Of a DNA stretch of 14,862 nt, positions 1-8,902 are shown piece by piece. The stretch is taken from positions 1 through 14,862 of the forward strand of contig JAHEBK010000013.1 in the NCBI GenBank assembly GCA_024642295.1, written 5' to 3'. Positions within the stretch are counted from its first letter, which is position 1, and each line of letters starts with the position of its first letter. The DNA is from Flavobacterium sp. GTDB taxonomy: Bacteria > Bacteroidota > Bacteroidia > Flavobacteriales > Flavobacteriaceae. Under the pieces are notes generated by a model. That model did no database searches. It was not told the origin of the DNA and saw only the letters and a program-made list of their open reading frames with translations. The position numbers and the translations under genes are program-made.

Positions 1-618
1 GGCTAATTGCTGAACCATATTAGCACCTGCATTTTGATACAAACCAACATGAATACATATGAAAGAGCGATTGGGAATTGCTGTTGCAATAGAATGAAGC
101 GAATCAAAATTTGTTTTATCCTTAGTTCTAAACCAATTACCGTCTTTGGCTAATTGTCCTATAGGATCTAAATTATAATAAAGGGTAACATCTTTTGATT
201 GGACCGTTTTTTCGATTCTTTGGATAAAATCCAAAGAAAGAAAACTTAAATTAAAATACACAACCAAACCATCAAGTGGTAAATTCTCCAAAAGCTGTTC
301 GACAGCAATCGTTTCATCTTCAATCGTAAAACGCAAACTTTCTGCTCCACGATGTAGCGTATCTAAAGCTCTTTCGATGGATTTTTCGACATCAAAAACA
401 AAAATATTTTGACATATTTTAAAAGAACTAGCGGTAGTTTTAACGGGATAATTTTTAATTAATTCGTCACGATGATAAAAAGGCTTTACTTTTATATCCT
501 CGGGTGAATTCCAAATCATAGCGTCATTATAATCTGCTCCATCCAATTCAAATTGGATTTTTTGCTTCCATAATTTGGAAGACACAGGATCAAATTCGTT
601 AAATAATGAAGCGGCCAT
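1..618 (-). CDS. mutA: Methylmalonyl-CoA mutase small subunit, N-terminal part (runs off the left edge)
   Basis: The reverse-strand frame starts at the ATG at 616-618 and stays open for 206 codons to the window edge, so the C-terminal part is missing. The N-terminus (MAASLFNEFDPVSSKLWKQ, then a stretch with GADYNDAMIWNSPEDIKVKP) is typical of the non-catalytic small (beta) subunit of two-subunit methylmalonyl-CoA mutase in Bacteroidota. In that enzyme the large subunit MutB binds adenosylcobalamin and interconverts succinyl-CoA and (R)-methylmalonyl-CoA in the cytoplasm; the small subunit is structural. MutB would be expected just beyond the left edge, but it is not seen. The gene lies 104 bp after the DivIC-like gene on the same strand, so it is probably the third gene of the udk operon, although the gap could hold its own promoter. 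No Shine-Dalgarno sequence precedes the start; the upstream stretch is A/T-rich, as is usual in this phylum. Confidence 0.9.
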   Translation of the reverse strand, partial: MAASLFNEFDPVSSKLWKQKIQFELDGADYNDAMIWNSPEDIKVKPFYHRDELIKNYPVKTTASSFKICQNIFVFDVEKSIERALDTLHRGAESLRFTIEDETIAVEQLLENLPLDGLVVYFNLSFLSLDFIQRIEKTVQSKDVTLYYNLDPIGQLAKDGNWFRTKDKTNFDSLHSIATAIPNRSFICIHVGLYQNAGANMVQQLA

Positions 619-722
619 GATAAGTGTTTTTAGAATTAAAATTAAAACTTCGACAGATTTGGTTTTTGATTCTAAAAGGTAGAAACAGATTTTACATTTT
701 TATTCAAATAAAAAAACAACCT

Positions 723-1046
723 TTATTGCTTAACAATGCTGTCTCCTTCAAACTCAATGATGTAGATATCTTCACTGTCTTTTTTCATAAAGTACTTTTC
801 ACGAGCGTATTTTTCAATTTGTTCTGGATTTTGAAGCATTTTAATCTGCTTTTCGTCCTTTTTAATTTCCTCTTGGTAATACGCTTTGTTTTCTTCTAAT
901 TCATCAATTTGATTGTTTAGAATATGATGATCAAAATAAGAATAATTATCTAAAAAAATCATCCAAGATGCAAAAAACAAAAGCACCCAAATGTATTTGT
1001 TACTTATGAATTTAAACCAAGATTTGTCTTTATAAGGATTGGTCAT
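723..1046 (-). CDS. DivIC/FtsB-like septum formation initiator family protein
   Basis: This 107-residue protein has the layout of the DivIC/FtsB family. There is a short basic cytoplasmic head (about residues 1-15), one membrane helix (about 17-34, YIWVLLFFASWMIFL), then a charged heptad-like coiled coil rich in E, K and Q (about 40-72). It ends with a short segment containing EKYAREKYFMKKDSED (about 78-93), which fits the C-terminal EKxARE-type motif of the family. Known relatives bridge FtsL and FtsQ/DivIB in the divisome at the inner membrane. The assignment rests on architecture and the motif, because sequence conservation in this family is low. The gene starts 54 bp after the udk stop on the same strand with no terminator between them, so co-transcription with udk is likely. 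The link between uridine kinase and division is positional only. Confidence 0.85.
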   Translation of the reverse strand: MTNPYKDKSWFKFISNKYIWVLLFFASWMIFLDNYSYFDHHILNNQIDELEENKAYYQEEIKKDEKQIKMLQNPEQIEKYAREKYFMKKDSEDIYIIEFEGDSIVKQ

Positions 1047-1100
1047 TAGTATGATTTTCAGAAATTAATTAGTTCTATTCAGCCTATAAAATTACGTAAA

Positions 1101-1709
1101 TTATAGCAATTTTTGATTTATTAATGCACGAACTACCTCGATTGCAACAGTATTTGGTCTGTCATTTGGAATAATTATATCTGCAAAAGCTTTAGTAGGT
1201 TCAATAAATTGTTGATGCATTGGCTTCAAAGTAGATTGATAACGATTTAAAATTTCATTCATATCCCTGCCACGTTCAGCTATATCTCTTTTTAATCGTC
1301 TAATCAAACGCTCATCTGCATCGGCATGCACAAATATTTTCACATCAAACAAATCCCGAAGTTCTGGATGTGTAAAAATTAAAATCCCTTCGACAATCAA
1401 TACTTTTCTAGGATGAGTGAGAATATAATCATCGGTTCGATTGTGGGTTACAAAAGAATAAACCGGTTGGTGAATGGTTTTTCCAGATTTTAAATCCTTT
1501 AAATGTTCCACCAAAAGATTAAAATCAATAGCTCTAGGATGATCAAAATTGATTGCGTTTCTTTCCTCAAAACTCAAATGATCAGTAGTATTATAGTATG
1601 AATCTTGAGAAAGAACACCTACTTCTGTTTCTGGCAATTCATTGACAATCTGATGGACCACAGTCGTTTTGCCACTTCCTGTACCTCCAGCTATTCCTAT
1701 AATTAGCAT
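1101..1709 (-). CDS. udk: Uridine kinase
   Basis: This 202-residue enzyme carries out ATP/GTP-dependent phosphorylation of uridine and cytidine to UMP and CMP in cytoplasmic pyrimidine salvage. The P-loop is at residues 8-16 (GGTGSGKTT). It is followed by the family features SQDSYY (about 34-39), NFDHPRAID (about 54-62), PVYSFVTHNRT and VEGILIF, and the lid region has paired arginines (ERLIRRLKRDIAERGRD). The length is close to the family norm of about 210 residues. The start at 1709 is well supported: it puts the P-loop at the expected distance from the N-terminus, and a Bacteroidota -7 box lies about 27 bp upstream. It is the first gene of a likely udk-divIC-mutA operon. Confidence 0.97.
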   Translation of the reverse strand: MLIIGIAGGTGSGKTTVVHQIVNELPETEVGVLSQDSYYNTTDHLSFEERNAINFDHPRAIDFNLLVEHLKDLKSGKTIHQPVYSFVTHNRTDDYILTHPRKVLIVEGILIFTHPELRDLFDVKIFVHADADERLIRRLKRDIAERGRDMNEILNRYQSTLKPMHQQFIEPTKAFADIIIPNDRPNTVAIEVVRALINQKLL

Positions 1710-1735
1710 ACTCTTTTTTGATTGAATAATAATTA

Positions 1736-1743
1736 CAAAAATA
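1736..1743 (-). promoter_or_regulatory. Putative -7 promoter box of the udk operon
   Basis: Read on the minus strand this is TATTTTTG, a full match to the Bacteroidota sigma-A -7 consensus TAnnTTTG. Its first base lies about 34 bp upstream of the udk start codon, which implies a leader of roughly 20 nt. I see no convincing TTG at the -33 position, and AT-rich DNA gives chance matches, so confidence is moderate. Confidence 0.5.
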
Positions 1744-1817
1744 GAAATTTAATCGAGAGGCTGTTTTTAAAATTCACATTTAAGTGAGCTATTTACGAAA
1801 GAATATGGAATAAAATA

Positions 1818-1835
1818 GTTTTGTTTTTACAAAAC
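1818..1835 (-). terminator. Weak AT-rich hairpin at the 3' end of the LysM/NlpC gene
   Basis: A 7-bp inverted repeat (GTTTTGT at 1818-1824, ACAAAAC at 1829-1835, 4-nt loop) overlaps the stop codon of the LysM/NlpC gene. On the minus strand it is followed by TATTTTATT. The stem is almost entirely A:T and G:U-free, so it is at best a weak terminator; it could also be chance. Confidence 0.3.
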
Positions 1836-3524
1836 ACGATTGATCTGAACCAATCTTTTGGAATAATAACTTTCTTTGATAGACGAAATAATAACACCAT
1901 TACTTGCTGCATGAATAAATTTAACATCACCATCACCCACCTCGACTACCATACCAACATGATTGATTTGACGACCTCCTCTAGTTTTAAAAAAGATTAA
2001 ATCCCCTTTTTTAGCATTTTCAACATCGACAATGGTTCCGTATTGCGATTGTTCCATTGAAGTTCTTGGCAATTGAATGTCAAAAGTACCAAAAGTAGTA
2101 CACATTAATCCCGAACAATCAAAGCCGTCTTTAGTGGTGCCTCCGGAGCGGTAGCGAACTCCAATATTATCTGAAGCCGTCGAAATTAACTGACTTACAA
2201 ATGCCTCGTTATCTACTGATTTTGCAAAAGGCGATTCCTCTATAGGAGCGACAACTTCTTGTTTTACCACAACAGGAGTTGGTTTGGCTTTTGAAATAGT
2301 CACTGACGACCCTATTTTGAGCTGGCGAACTATTTCTGGATTTTGCTTTTCAAGTTCCTTAACTGTAATACCAAACGCTCTAGCAATTCCCCATTTGGTT
2401 TCTTTTGGCAATACCGTATGAGAAATAGTTTCCATTTCCACAGAAACTTCAGATGGCAAAGAGGTTACTTGCTCTGTTTTGCTTACCGTGATTTTATTTT
2501 CTCCCTCCGTTTTTTGCTGTGTTTGTTCTTTTACTGCTTGGTTTGGAATACTAATTTTTTGTCCAATTCTTAATCCTTCGGTTGCCAAAAAAGGATTGGC
2601 TTTTTCTAAATCGGCTACAGAAAGCCCATACTCTCTTGTAATACCAAATTTAGTTTCTTTAGGGAGCACTTCATGAATAATTTCTTTATCTGCATTTGTA
2701 CCATTAGTAACCAATTCAGTAGCAGGCAAACCTTTTTCAGCCTCCTTAGTTTGGATTTCTTTTGAAACTTCTTCTATTGTTTTAGGCTTTGAAGAAACAG
2801 CAACCTCCTTTATATTCGATTTTTCAGCAATTACAATCTCTTTTTTAATCGAAACTTCTCCTTTTGGTTCTGCAACTACTTCTGGAATGTAATTCTTAAC
2901 AGGAATTAGAATCTTCTGCCCTACTTTCAAGGCTTCTGTTTTCAAAATTGGATTTGCCATATCCAACATAGCAACTGTAATTCCATGTTCTTTAGCAATA
3001 TTGTATTTCGTTTGCTTAGGCAAAACCTCGTGTTCAATTCCTTCCGTAAATTTTGTTTGGCTATCAAAATTCTCCGTAATTATTGTTGGCTCTTTAGAAA
3101 CAATATTCTTTTTTTTAAGCTTACTACTAATTATTGTAAGCTTTTGTCCCACTCTAAGACCTGATTCTTCAAGTGTTGGATTCGTTTTATACAAATCCTC
3201 TACTGAAACACCATATTCTTTTGAGATACCATAAAGTGTTTCCTTAGACATAACTTCATGTGTGATTTCAGAAGCCGAAACAAGTTTAGCAGCAGTTAAT
3301 TCATTTTGAGTAGTAATTGGAATTAACAAAACGGAATTGAATTTTATCCCGTTTCTCGCTTCGGGATTCAGCTCGTAAATATCAGTTGCTTTTAGGCTGT
3401 ATTGCTTTGCGATTTTAGAAATAGTTTCCCCTTTAGCTACAATATGTTCTGATGTTTTTTGCTGTGAAAAAGCTGTAAAACCAATCAACAATATCATAAC
3501 TAAAATCCAACTATAACTCCTCAT
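1827..3524 (-). CDS. Secreted peptidoglycan hydrolase: five LysM repeats plus NlpC/P60 domain
   Basis: The 565-residue precursor begins with a signal peptide (about 1-20; hydrophobic SWILVMILLIGFTAF, cleavage probably near Ser20/Gln21). Five LysM repeats follow at about 27-70, 89-132, 165-208, 284-327 and 369-411. They are separated by K/E/T-rich linkers, the longest at about 210-283. The C-terminal NlpC/P60 cysteine peptidase domain (about 440-565) has the catalytic Cys470 in DGFDCSG, His522 in INHVGMVV, and a third polar residue, His538, in FIHAAS. Such enzymes bind glycan through LysM and cleave peptide stems, usually at gamma-D-Glu-diaminopimelate bonds, in the periplasm. The first repeat is close to canonical (VAKGETISKIAKQY); repeats 2-5 carry the divergent signature SKET or PK(E/Q)TK in place of GDT. 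The gene appears monocistronic, downstream of the aconitase terminator and upstream of the udk promoter. The exact bond cleaved is not readable from the sequence. Confidence 0.93.
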   Translation of the reverse strand: MRSYSWILVMILLIGFTAFSQQKTSEHIVAKGETISKIAKQYSLKATDIYELNPEARNGIKFNSVLLIPITTQNELTAAKLVSASEITHEVMSKETLYGISKEYGVSVEDLYKTNPTLEESGLRVGQKLTIISSKLKKKNIVSKEPTIITENFDSQTKFTEGIEHEVLPKQTKYNIAKEHGITVAMLDMANPILKTEALKVGQKILIPVKNYIPEVVAEPKGEVSIKKEIVIAEKSNIKEVAVSSKPKTIEEVSKEIQTKEAEKGLPATELVTNGTNADKEIIHEVLPKETKFGITREYGLSVADLEKANPFLATEGLRIGQKISIPNQAVKEQTQQKTEGENKITVSKTEQVTSLPSEVSVEMETISHTVLPKETKWGIARAFGITVKELEKQNPEIVRQLKIGSSVTISKAKPTPVVVKQEVVAPIEESPFAKSVDNEAFVSQLISTASDNIGVRYRSGGTTKDGFDCSGLMCTTFGTFDIQLPRTSMEQSQYGTIVDVENAKKGDLIFFKTRGGRQINHVGMVVEVGDGDVKFIHAASNGVIISSIKESYYSKRLVQINRVL

Positions 3525-3709
3525 AAAATTTATTTCTATTTTTAACTAATACAAAACAAGTCGTTTTGTTCAAAAAATTAGTTTATCATTTGACTCTAAT
3601 CGAAAAACTTGAACTAACGCTATTTCTGAGCGTAAAAATACTTCTTCTGTGCAAATATCGTATTATTTTTAACAACTCTTTGCACCCATTTTAACAAAAA
3701 ATGACATAA
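3525..3709. other. Intergenic region upstream of the LysM/NlpC gene
   Basis: These bases separate the LysM/NlpC start from the aconitase terminator and should hold the hydrolase promoter. No exact TAnnTTTG occurs on the minus strand. The nearest match is GATATTTG (3652-3659), with one mismatch. A 7-bp inverted repeat (ACAAAAC at 3551-3557, GTTTTGT at 3563-3569, 5-nt loop) would fall in the leader. Confidence 0.3.
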
Positions 3710-3737
3710 AAAACGCTCTATTGATACAGAGCGCTTT
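3710..3737 (-). terminator. Rho-independent terminator of the mitochondrial-type aconitase gene
   Basis: The core is a 6-bp G/C-containing stem, CGCTCT (3714-3719) with AGAGCG (3728-3733), around an 8-nt loop. After one mismatch it extends by three A:T pairs. On the minus strand it is followed by a T-rich run (TTTTTTATGTCATTTTTTG). It lies 20 bp after the aconitase stop codon, so it fits as that gene's terminator. Confidence 0.7.
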
Positions 3738-3757
3738 AAAAAATAATTTGAAATATT

Positions 3758-6019
3758 TTATGCTTCGGCTGCAATTAGGTTTAATGCTGAACCAGCAACA
3801 AACCAACCAATTTGACTCTCATTATACGTATGATTAGCCAAAATAATATCTTTTGAACCGTCAGCGTGAACAAATTCTAATGTTAATGGTTTGCCAGGAG
3901 CAAAATCTACTAAATCAGTAAAGTTGATGGTATCATCTTCTTTGATTTTATCATAATCCGCTTCATTTGCAAAAGTCAATCCTAACAATCCTTGTTTTTT
4001 AAGATTTGTTTCGTGGATACGAGCAAATGATTTTACCAACACCGCTTTCACGCCTAAGAAACGAGGTTCCATCGCAGCATGCTCACGAGAAGAGCCTTCA
4101 CCGTAATTGTGATCTCCAACCACAACCGAAGGAACACCAGCCGCCTTATAAGCACGAGCAACAGCAGGCACAGCATCATATTCACCCGTTAATTGATTTT
4201 TAACCGAGTTTGTATTTTGATTAAATGCATTCACAGCACCTATCAACATATTGTTAGAAATATTATCCAAATGTCCACGGAAACGCAACCATGGCCCAGC
4301 CATTGAAATATGATCCGTAGTACATTTACCAAATGCTTTGATCAATAATTTTGCTCCCAAAATATTTTTTCCATCCCAAGCATCAAAAGGCGCCAATAAT
4401 TGCAACCTATCCGAAGTCTCACTTACTACAATTTTTACCCCAGAACCATCAGCAGCTGGCGCTTGAAATCCTGCATCTTCAACATCAAATCCTCTTTTTG
4501 GTAATTCATCACCAAAAGGAGCTGTTAATTTCACTTCCTCTCCATTATCATTTAACAAAGTATCTGTTAAAGGATTAAAATCCAACCTTCCTGAAATTGC
4601 TAAAGCAGCAACCATTTCGGGTGAGGTTACAAAAGCGTGAGTATTGGGGTTACCATCCGCTCTTTTAGAAAAGTTTCGGTTAAAAGAATGCACAATAGTA
4701 TTTTTCTCTTGCTTATCTGCTCCGGCTCTATCCCATTGTCCAATACATGGACCACAAGCATTTGTAAATACTTTAGTTCCCAATTTTTCGAAAGCAGCAA
4801 TCATCCCGTCTCTTTCAATAGTATATCTAATTTGCTCCGAACCTGGGTTGATACCAAATTCTGCTTTGGGAGTAATCCCGTGTTCCACTGCTTGGTTCAC
4901 AATGGAAACAGCACGAGCCATATCTTCATAAGAAGAGTTGGTACAAGAACCTATTAATCCCCATTCTACTTTTATTGGCCAACCATTGGCTTTCGCCTCG
5001 GATTTCATTTTAGAAACTGGAGTACCTCTATCAGGAGTAAAAGGACCATTAATATGTGGTTCTAATTCTGAAAGGTTAATTTCTATTACCTGATCAAAAT
5101 ATTGTTTTGGATTCGCATATACTTCAGCATCCCCAGTTAAATAATCCGCCACTTTATCAGCAGCATCTACCACGTCTTGACGACCTGTAGCAGTCAAATA
5201 CCTTCTCATGGAATCATCGTAACCAAAAGTGGAAGTTGTTGCGCCAATTTCGGCTCCCATATTACAAATGGTACCTTTACCAGTACAAGACATATTAGTC
5301 GCTCCTTCTCCAAAATATTCAACAATAGCTCCTGTTCCTCCTTTTACAGTAAGAATATCAGCTACTTTTAAGATAACATCTTTTGGTGCTGTCCAACCTG
5401 ATAATTTTCCAGTCAATTTCACACCAATTAATTTAGGAAATTTCAATTCCCATGACATTCCTGACATGACATCAACAGCGTCTGCTCCACCAACACCAAT
5501 GGCCAACATCCCTAATCCGCCTGCATTTACAGTATGTGAATCGGTACCTATCATCATTCCACCAGGAAAAGCATAATTCTCTAATACAATTTGGTGAATA
5601 ATTCCCGAGCCTGGTTTCCAGAATCCAATACCGTATTTATTCGAAACAGAAGAAAGGAAGTCAAACACTTCTTTAGATTGCGTATTTGCCATTTCTAAAT
5701 CAGATTTCGCCCCATTTTTAGCTAAAATCAAGTGATCACAATGTACTGTTGTGGGTACTGCTACTGTTTTCTTACCTGCATGCATAAATTGCAATAAAGC
5801 CATTTGTGCTGTTGCGTCTTGACATGCTACCCTATCTGGAGCAAAATCTACATAATCAACACCTCTTCCATATGCTTGCTTAGCAGTCCCATCCCAAAGG
5901 TGGCTGTACAAAATTTTCTCTGTTAAAGTAAGGGGACGACCAACTATTTCACGTGCAGCATCAACACGACTTGTCATGTTGGCATACACTTTTTTAATCA
6001 TTTCAATATCAAATGCCAT
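3758..6019 (-). CDS. acn: Aconitate hydratase, mitochondrial type
   Basis: This 753-residue [4Fe-4S] enzyme interconverts citrate and isocitrate through cis-aconitate in the TCA cycle. Its length and domain order match the mitochondrial aconitase family rather than bacterial AcnA (about 890 residues) or AcnB. The cluster ligands are visible as Cys359 (GSCTNS), Cys422 and Cys425 (NACGPCIG). The N-terminal aconitase motifs include TVHCDH (91-96) and [11 protein letters not shown] (158-168). The C-terminal swivel domain carries [19 protein letters not shown] (635-653), with the catalytic serine in GSSRE. It lies 111 bp downstream of acnB on the same strand, with a terminator between them, so the two aconitases are probably not one simple transcript. 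Nothing is missing or truncated. It may be the main TCA aconitase, but which of the pair dominates cannot be read here. Confidence 0.97.
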   Translation of the reverse strand: MAFDIEMIKKVYANMTSRVDAAREIVGRPLTLTEKILYSHLWDGTAKQAYGRGVDYVDFAPDRVACQDATAQMALLQFMHAGKKTVAVPTTVHCDHLILAKNGAKSDLEMANTQSKEVFDFLSSVSNKYGIGFWKPGSGIIHQIVLENYAFPGGMMIGTDSHTVNAGGLGMLAIGVGGADAVDVMSGMSWELKFPKLIGVKLTGKLSGWTAPKDVILKVADILTVKGGTGAIVEYFGEGATNMSCTGKGTICNMGAEIGATTSTFGYDDSMRRYLTATGRQDVVDAADKVADYLTGDAEVYANPKQYFDQVIEINLSELEPHINGPFTPDRGTPVSKMKSEAKANGWPIKVEWGLIGSCTNSSYEDMARAVSIVNQAVEHGITPKAEFGINPGSEQIRYTIERDGMIAAFEKLGTKVFTNACGPCIGQWDRAGADKQEKNTIVHSFNRNFSKRADGNPNTHAFVTSPEMVAALAISGRLDFNPLTDTLLNDNGEEVKLTAPFGDELPKRGFDVEDAGFQAPAADGSGVKIVVSETSDRLQLLAPFDAWDGKNILGAKLLIKAFGKCTTDHISMAGPWLRFRGHLDNISNNMLIGAVNAFNQNTNSVKNQLTGEYDAVPAVARAYKAAGVPSVVVGDHNYGEGSSREHAAMEPRFLGVKAVLVKSFARIHETNLKKQGLLGLTFANEADYDKIKEDDTINFTDLVDFAPGKPLTLEFVHADGSKDIILANHTYNESQIGWFVAGSALNLIAAEA

Positions 6020-6035
6020 AGCTATTGTAGTTTAA

Positions 6036-6043
6036 ATTATCAA
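6036..6043 (-). promoter_or_regulatory. Possible -7 promoter element for the mitochondrial-type aconitase gene
   Basis: On the minus strand an AAATTTTG-like octamer (one mismatch to TAnnTTTG) sits in the short stretch between the acnB terminator and the aconitase start. A TTG lies roughly 16 bp upstream of it, inside the T-run of the terminator. Position is approximate to a few bases. It is suggested mainly because the acnB terminator calls for a separate promoter here. Confidence 0.3.
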
Positions 6044-6070
6044 AATTTTAATACACACAAGTTACAAAAA

Positions 6071-6104
6071 ATAAAAAATGCCTGAATCATAGACTCAGGC
6101 ATTT
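6071..6104 (-). terminator. Rho-independent terminator of acnB
   Basis: A perfect 10-bp stem (AAATGCCTGA at 6076-6085, TCAGGCATTT at 6095-6104) encloses a 9-nt loop. After one mismatch the loop can form two more pairs. On the minus strand the stem is followed by a T-rich run (TTTTATTTTTTG). It begins about 27 bp beyond the acnB stop codon, which is typical spacing. Confidence 0.85.
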
Positions 6105-6130
6105 ATAATATAATTAACTTCTACTATATT

Positions 6131-8902
6131 TTATTTCACTAACAACTTATGTGATGGAGCAAACTTAGTCAAATTGATTCCCTCCACGGCAGTTTTATAT
6201 TCTTCGATTGAAGGAGTTCTACCAAGAATTGTTGATAAAACTACAACTGGTGTAGAAGAAAGTAAAGATTCTCCTTTTTTACCTTCGGTATCCTCAACAA
6301 CTCTTCCTTGGAAAAGACGTGTAGATGTCGCCATTACAGTATCTCCTTTGGCTGCTTTTTCTTGGTTACCCATACAAAGGTTACATCCTGGGCGCTCTAA
6401 ATACAACATGTTTTCGTATGATGTACGAGCAGCACCTTTAGGAGCATTATCATCAAATTCGAAACCAGAATATCTTTGTAAAACTTCCCAGTCACCTTCA
6501 GCTTTCAACTCATCAACAATATTATATGTTGGTGGAGCAACTACAAGAGGCGCTTTGAATTCCACTTTACCGTTTAATGCTTCAACGTTTTTAAGCATTT
6601 GAGCAAGGATTTTCATATCTCCTTTATGAACCATACAAGAACCAATAAATCCAAGATCTACTTTTTTATCGCCTCCATAGTAAGAAAGCGGTCTAATAGT
6701 ATCGTGCGTATAACGCTTAGAAACATCCGCATTGTTTACATCTGGATCAGCAATCATTGGCTCAGCAATTTTATCCAAATCAACAACAACTTCAGCATAA
6801 TATTTAGCATTTGCATCTGGAGTCAAAGCAGGTTTCTCACCTGATTTAATTTCAGCAATTCTCTTATCAGCAATAGCAATCAATCCTTTCAACACTTGTG
6901 TAGCATTATCCATACCTTTATCAATCATGATTTGGATTCTGCTTTTAGCAATCTCTAAGGATTCAATCAAAGTAGCATCTTCAGAAATACAGATAGAAGC
7001 TTTTGCTTTCATTTCTGCAGTCCAGTCTGTAAACGTAAAGGCTTGGTCAGCAGTAAGTGTCCCAATGTGAACCTCGATAATTTTACCTTGGAATACATTT
7101 TCTCCTCCAAATTGCTGTAACATCTGAGATTGAGTAGCATGAACCACATCACGGAAATCCATGTAGCTTTTCATATCTCCTTTGAAAGTAACTTTTACAG
7201 ATTCTGGAATTGGCATCGAAGCTTCACCAGTAGCCAATGCCAAAGCAACAGTTCCTGAGTCAGCACCAAAAGCAACTCCTTTAGACATTCTTGTATGAGA
7301 GTCACCACCAATAATGATAGCCCACTCATTTACAGTAATATCATTCAATACTTTATGAATAACATCTGTCATTGCATGATAAACTCCTTTCGGGTCACGA
7401 GCCGTGATCAAACCGAAATCGTTCATGAATTTCATCAATCTTGGGATGTTTGCTTTTGATTTATTATCCCAAACCGAAGCAGTATGACAACCTGATTGGT
7501 AAGCACCGTCAACGATTGGAGAAATCACAGTAGCAGCCATAGACTCTAATTCTTGAGAAGTCATCAAACCAGTTGTATCTTGCGAACCAACGATATTTAC
7601 AGTTACACGAACATCCGAACCAGCGTGTAATATTTTACCTGGAGTTGTTCCAACAGCATTTTTATTAAAGATTTTTTCAACCGCAGTAAGTCCTTGTCCT
7701 TCGATAGAAACTTCTTTTGAAGGAGCATAAACTGGTACAATATCAATACCTAAAGTTTTGGAAGCAAACGTTTGTAATTTTTTACCAAAAACAATTGCGT
7801 AAGACCCTCCAGCCTTAATGAATTCCATTTTTTGCGGCGTAAAAGCTTTAGAAATATCTATCAACTCTTTATCTCCGTTATACAATTTCTTAGTCTTTGT
7901 ATTGATTGTAAGAACTGTACCTGTTGCTACTGAATACACTTCCTCTAAAACAGGATCACCACTTTCATTTAAAACAGCTTTACCGTTTTCATCCAATTTT
8001 TTAACCCAGTTTTTAAGGTCAAGTCCAATTCCACCCGTTACATCAACAGTTGTAAGGAAAATTGGTGAAATTCCATTTGTACCTGCAACAATTGGAGCAA
8101 TATTAATAAATGGTACATAAGGACTAGCTTGTTTACCAGTCCAAAGAGCTACGTTATTTACACCTGACATTCTTGAAGAACCTACACCCATCGTACCTTT
8201 TTCAGCAATTAACATCACACTTTTATCTGGATGTTGTGCTTTTAATGCTTCGATTTCTACTTGTGCTTCAGGTGAAATCAAACATTTACCATGTAATTCA
8301 CGATCAGAACGAGAATGTGCTTGGTTTCCTGGAGAAAGTAAATCTGTTGAAATATCTCCTTCACCTGCGATAAAAGTAACCACTTTAATTTCTTCAACTA
8401 CTTCTGGAAGTTTAGTAAAAAACTCTGCCTTAGCATAACTTTCCAAAATTTCCGTAGCAATTTCACTACCACTTTTATAGGCAGCTTCTAAACGATCTGT
8501 ATCAGCTTCATAAAGATAAACCTGAGTTTTAAGAACTTCAGCCGCATTTTTTGCAATTGCAACATCATTTCCTAAAGCTAAATCAAGTAACACTTCAATA
8601 GAAGGTCCACCTTTCATATGTGACAATAACTCGAAAGCAAATTCAGGAGTAATTTCAGCAACTACTGATTCCCCCAAAATGATTTCTTTTAAAAATTTAG
8701 CCTTCACAGCTGCTGCAGGAGTAGTTCCCGGTACAACGTTATAAATAAAAAAGTTAAGAGAATCTACTCTATACTCGTTATTCAAATCTTTAATTTGCGA
8801 AATGATTTCGCTTAATAATTCAGCACCATCAATTGGCTTTGGGTTAAGCCCTTGGTTTTTTCTTTCTTCAATCTCTTGGATGTAATCCTGATAAGTATTC
8901 AT
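6131..8902 (-). CDS. acnB: Bifunctional aconitate hydratase 2 / 2-methylisocitrate dehydratase
   Basis: This 923-residue protein belongs to the AcnB family. AcnB enzymes isomerise citrate and isocitrate in the TCA cycle and can also hydrate 2-methyl-cis-aconitate in the methylcitrate cycle. The domain order is typical of AcnB: a helical HEAT-like domain (about 1-160), then the swivel domain placed N-terminally (about 170-390, with GTMGVGSSRMSGVNNVAL), then the three-part catalytic core. The core carries GGDSHTRMSKGVAFGADSG and the cluster cysteines Cys756 (GSCMVH), Cys840 and Cys843 (PGCNLCMGN). It is longer than E. coli AcnB (865 residues). Part of the excess lies between the first cluster cysteine and the CNLC pair, 84 residues here. 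No methylcitrate synthase or methylisocitrate lyase gene is visible in the window, so the second activity is a family inference. It appears monocistronic, with its own promoter region and terminator. Confidence 0.97.
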   Translation of the reverse strand: MNTYQDYIQEIEERKNQGLNPKPIDGAELLSEIISQIKDLNNEYRVDSLNFFIYNVVPGTTPAAAVKAKFLKEIILGESVVAEITPEFAFELLSHMKGGPSIEVLLDLALGNDVAIAKNAAEVLKTQVYLYEADTDRLEAAYKSGSEIATEILESYAKAEFFTKLPEVVEEIKVVTFIAGEGDISTDLLSPGNQAHSRSDRELHGKCLISPEAQVEIEALKAQHPDKSVMLIAEKGTMGVGSSRMSGVNNVALWTGKQASPYVPFINIAPIVAGTNGISPIFLTTVDVTGGIGLDLKNWVKKLDENGKAVLNESGDPVLEEVYSVATGTVLTINTKTKKLYNGDKELIDISKAFTPQKMEFIKAGGSYAIVFGKKLQTFASKTLGIDIVPVYAPSKEVSIEGQGLTAVEKIFNKNAVGTTPGKILHAGSDVRVTVNIVGSQDTTGLMTSQELESMAATVISPIVDGAYQSGCHTASVWDNKSKANIPRLMKFMNDFGLITARDPKGVYHAMTDVIHKVLNDITVNEWAIIIGGDSHTRMSKGVAFGADSGTVALALATGEASMPIPESVKVTFKGDMKSYMDFRDVVHATQSQMLQQFGGENVFQGKIIEVHIGTLTADQAFTFTDWTAEMKAKASICISEDATLIESLEIAKSRIQIMIDKGMDNATQVLKGLIAIADKRIAEIKSGEKPALTPDANAKYYAEVVVDLDKIAEPMIADPDVNNADVSKRYTHDTIRPLSYYGGDKKVDLGFIGSCMVHKGDMKILAQMLKNVEALNGKVEFKAPLVVAPPTYNIVDELKAEGDWEVLQRYSGFEFDDNAPKGAARTSYENMLYLERPGCNLCMGNQEKAAKGDTVMATSTRLFQGRVVEDTEGKKGESLLSSTPVVVLSTILGRTPSIEEYKTAVEGINLTKFAPSHKLLVK

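Noticed and set aside
624..899. 91-codon plus-strand open frame rich in Phe and Leu
   Set aside because: It is antisense to the DivIC-like coiled coil; Phe/Leu richness is what the complement of Lys/Glu codons gives.
723..1709. A functional link between uridine kinase and cell division from the udk-divIC order
   Set aside because: Close spacing shows co-transcription at most; nothing in either sequence supports direct interaction.
4351..5576. Several plus-strand open frames of 64-115 codons across the mitochondrial-type aconitase gene
   Set aside because: All are antisense shadows of a complete, well-conserved gene; none has a promoter box or a recognisable protein pattern.
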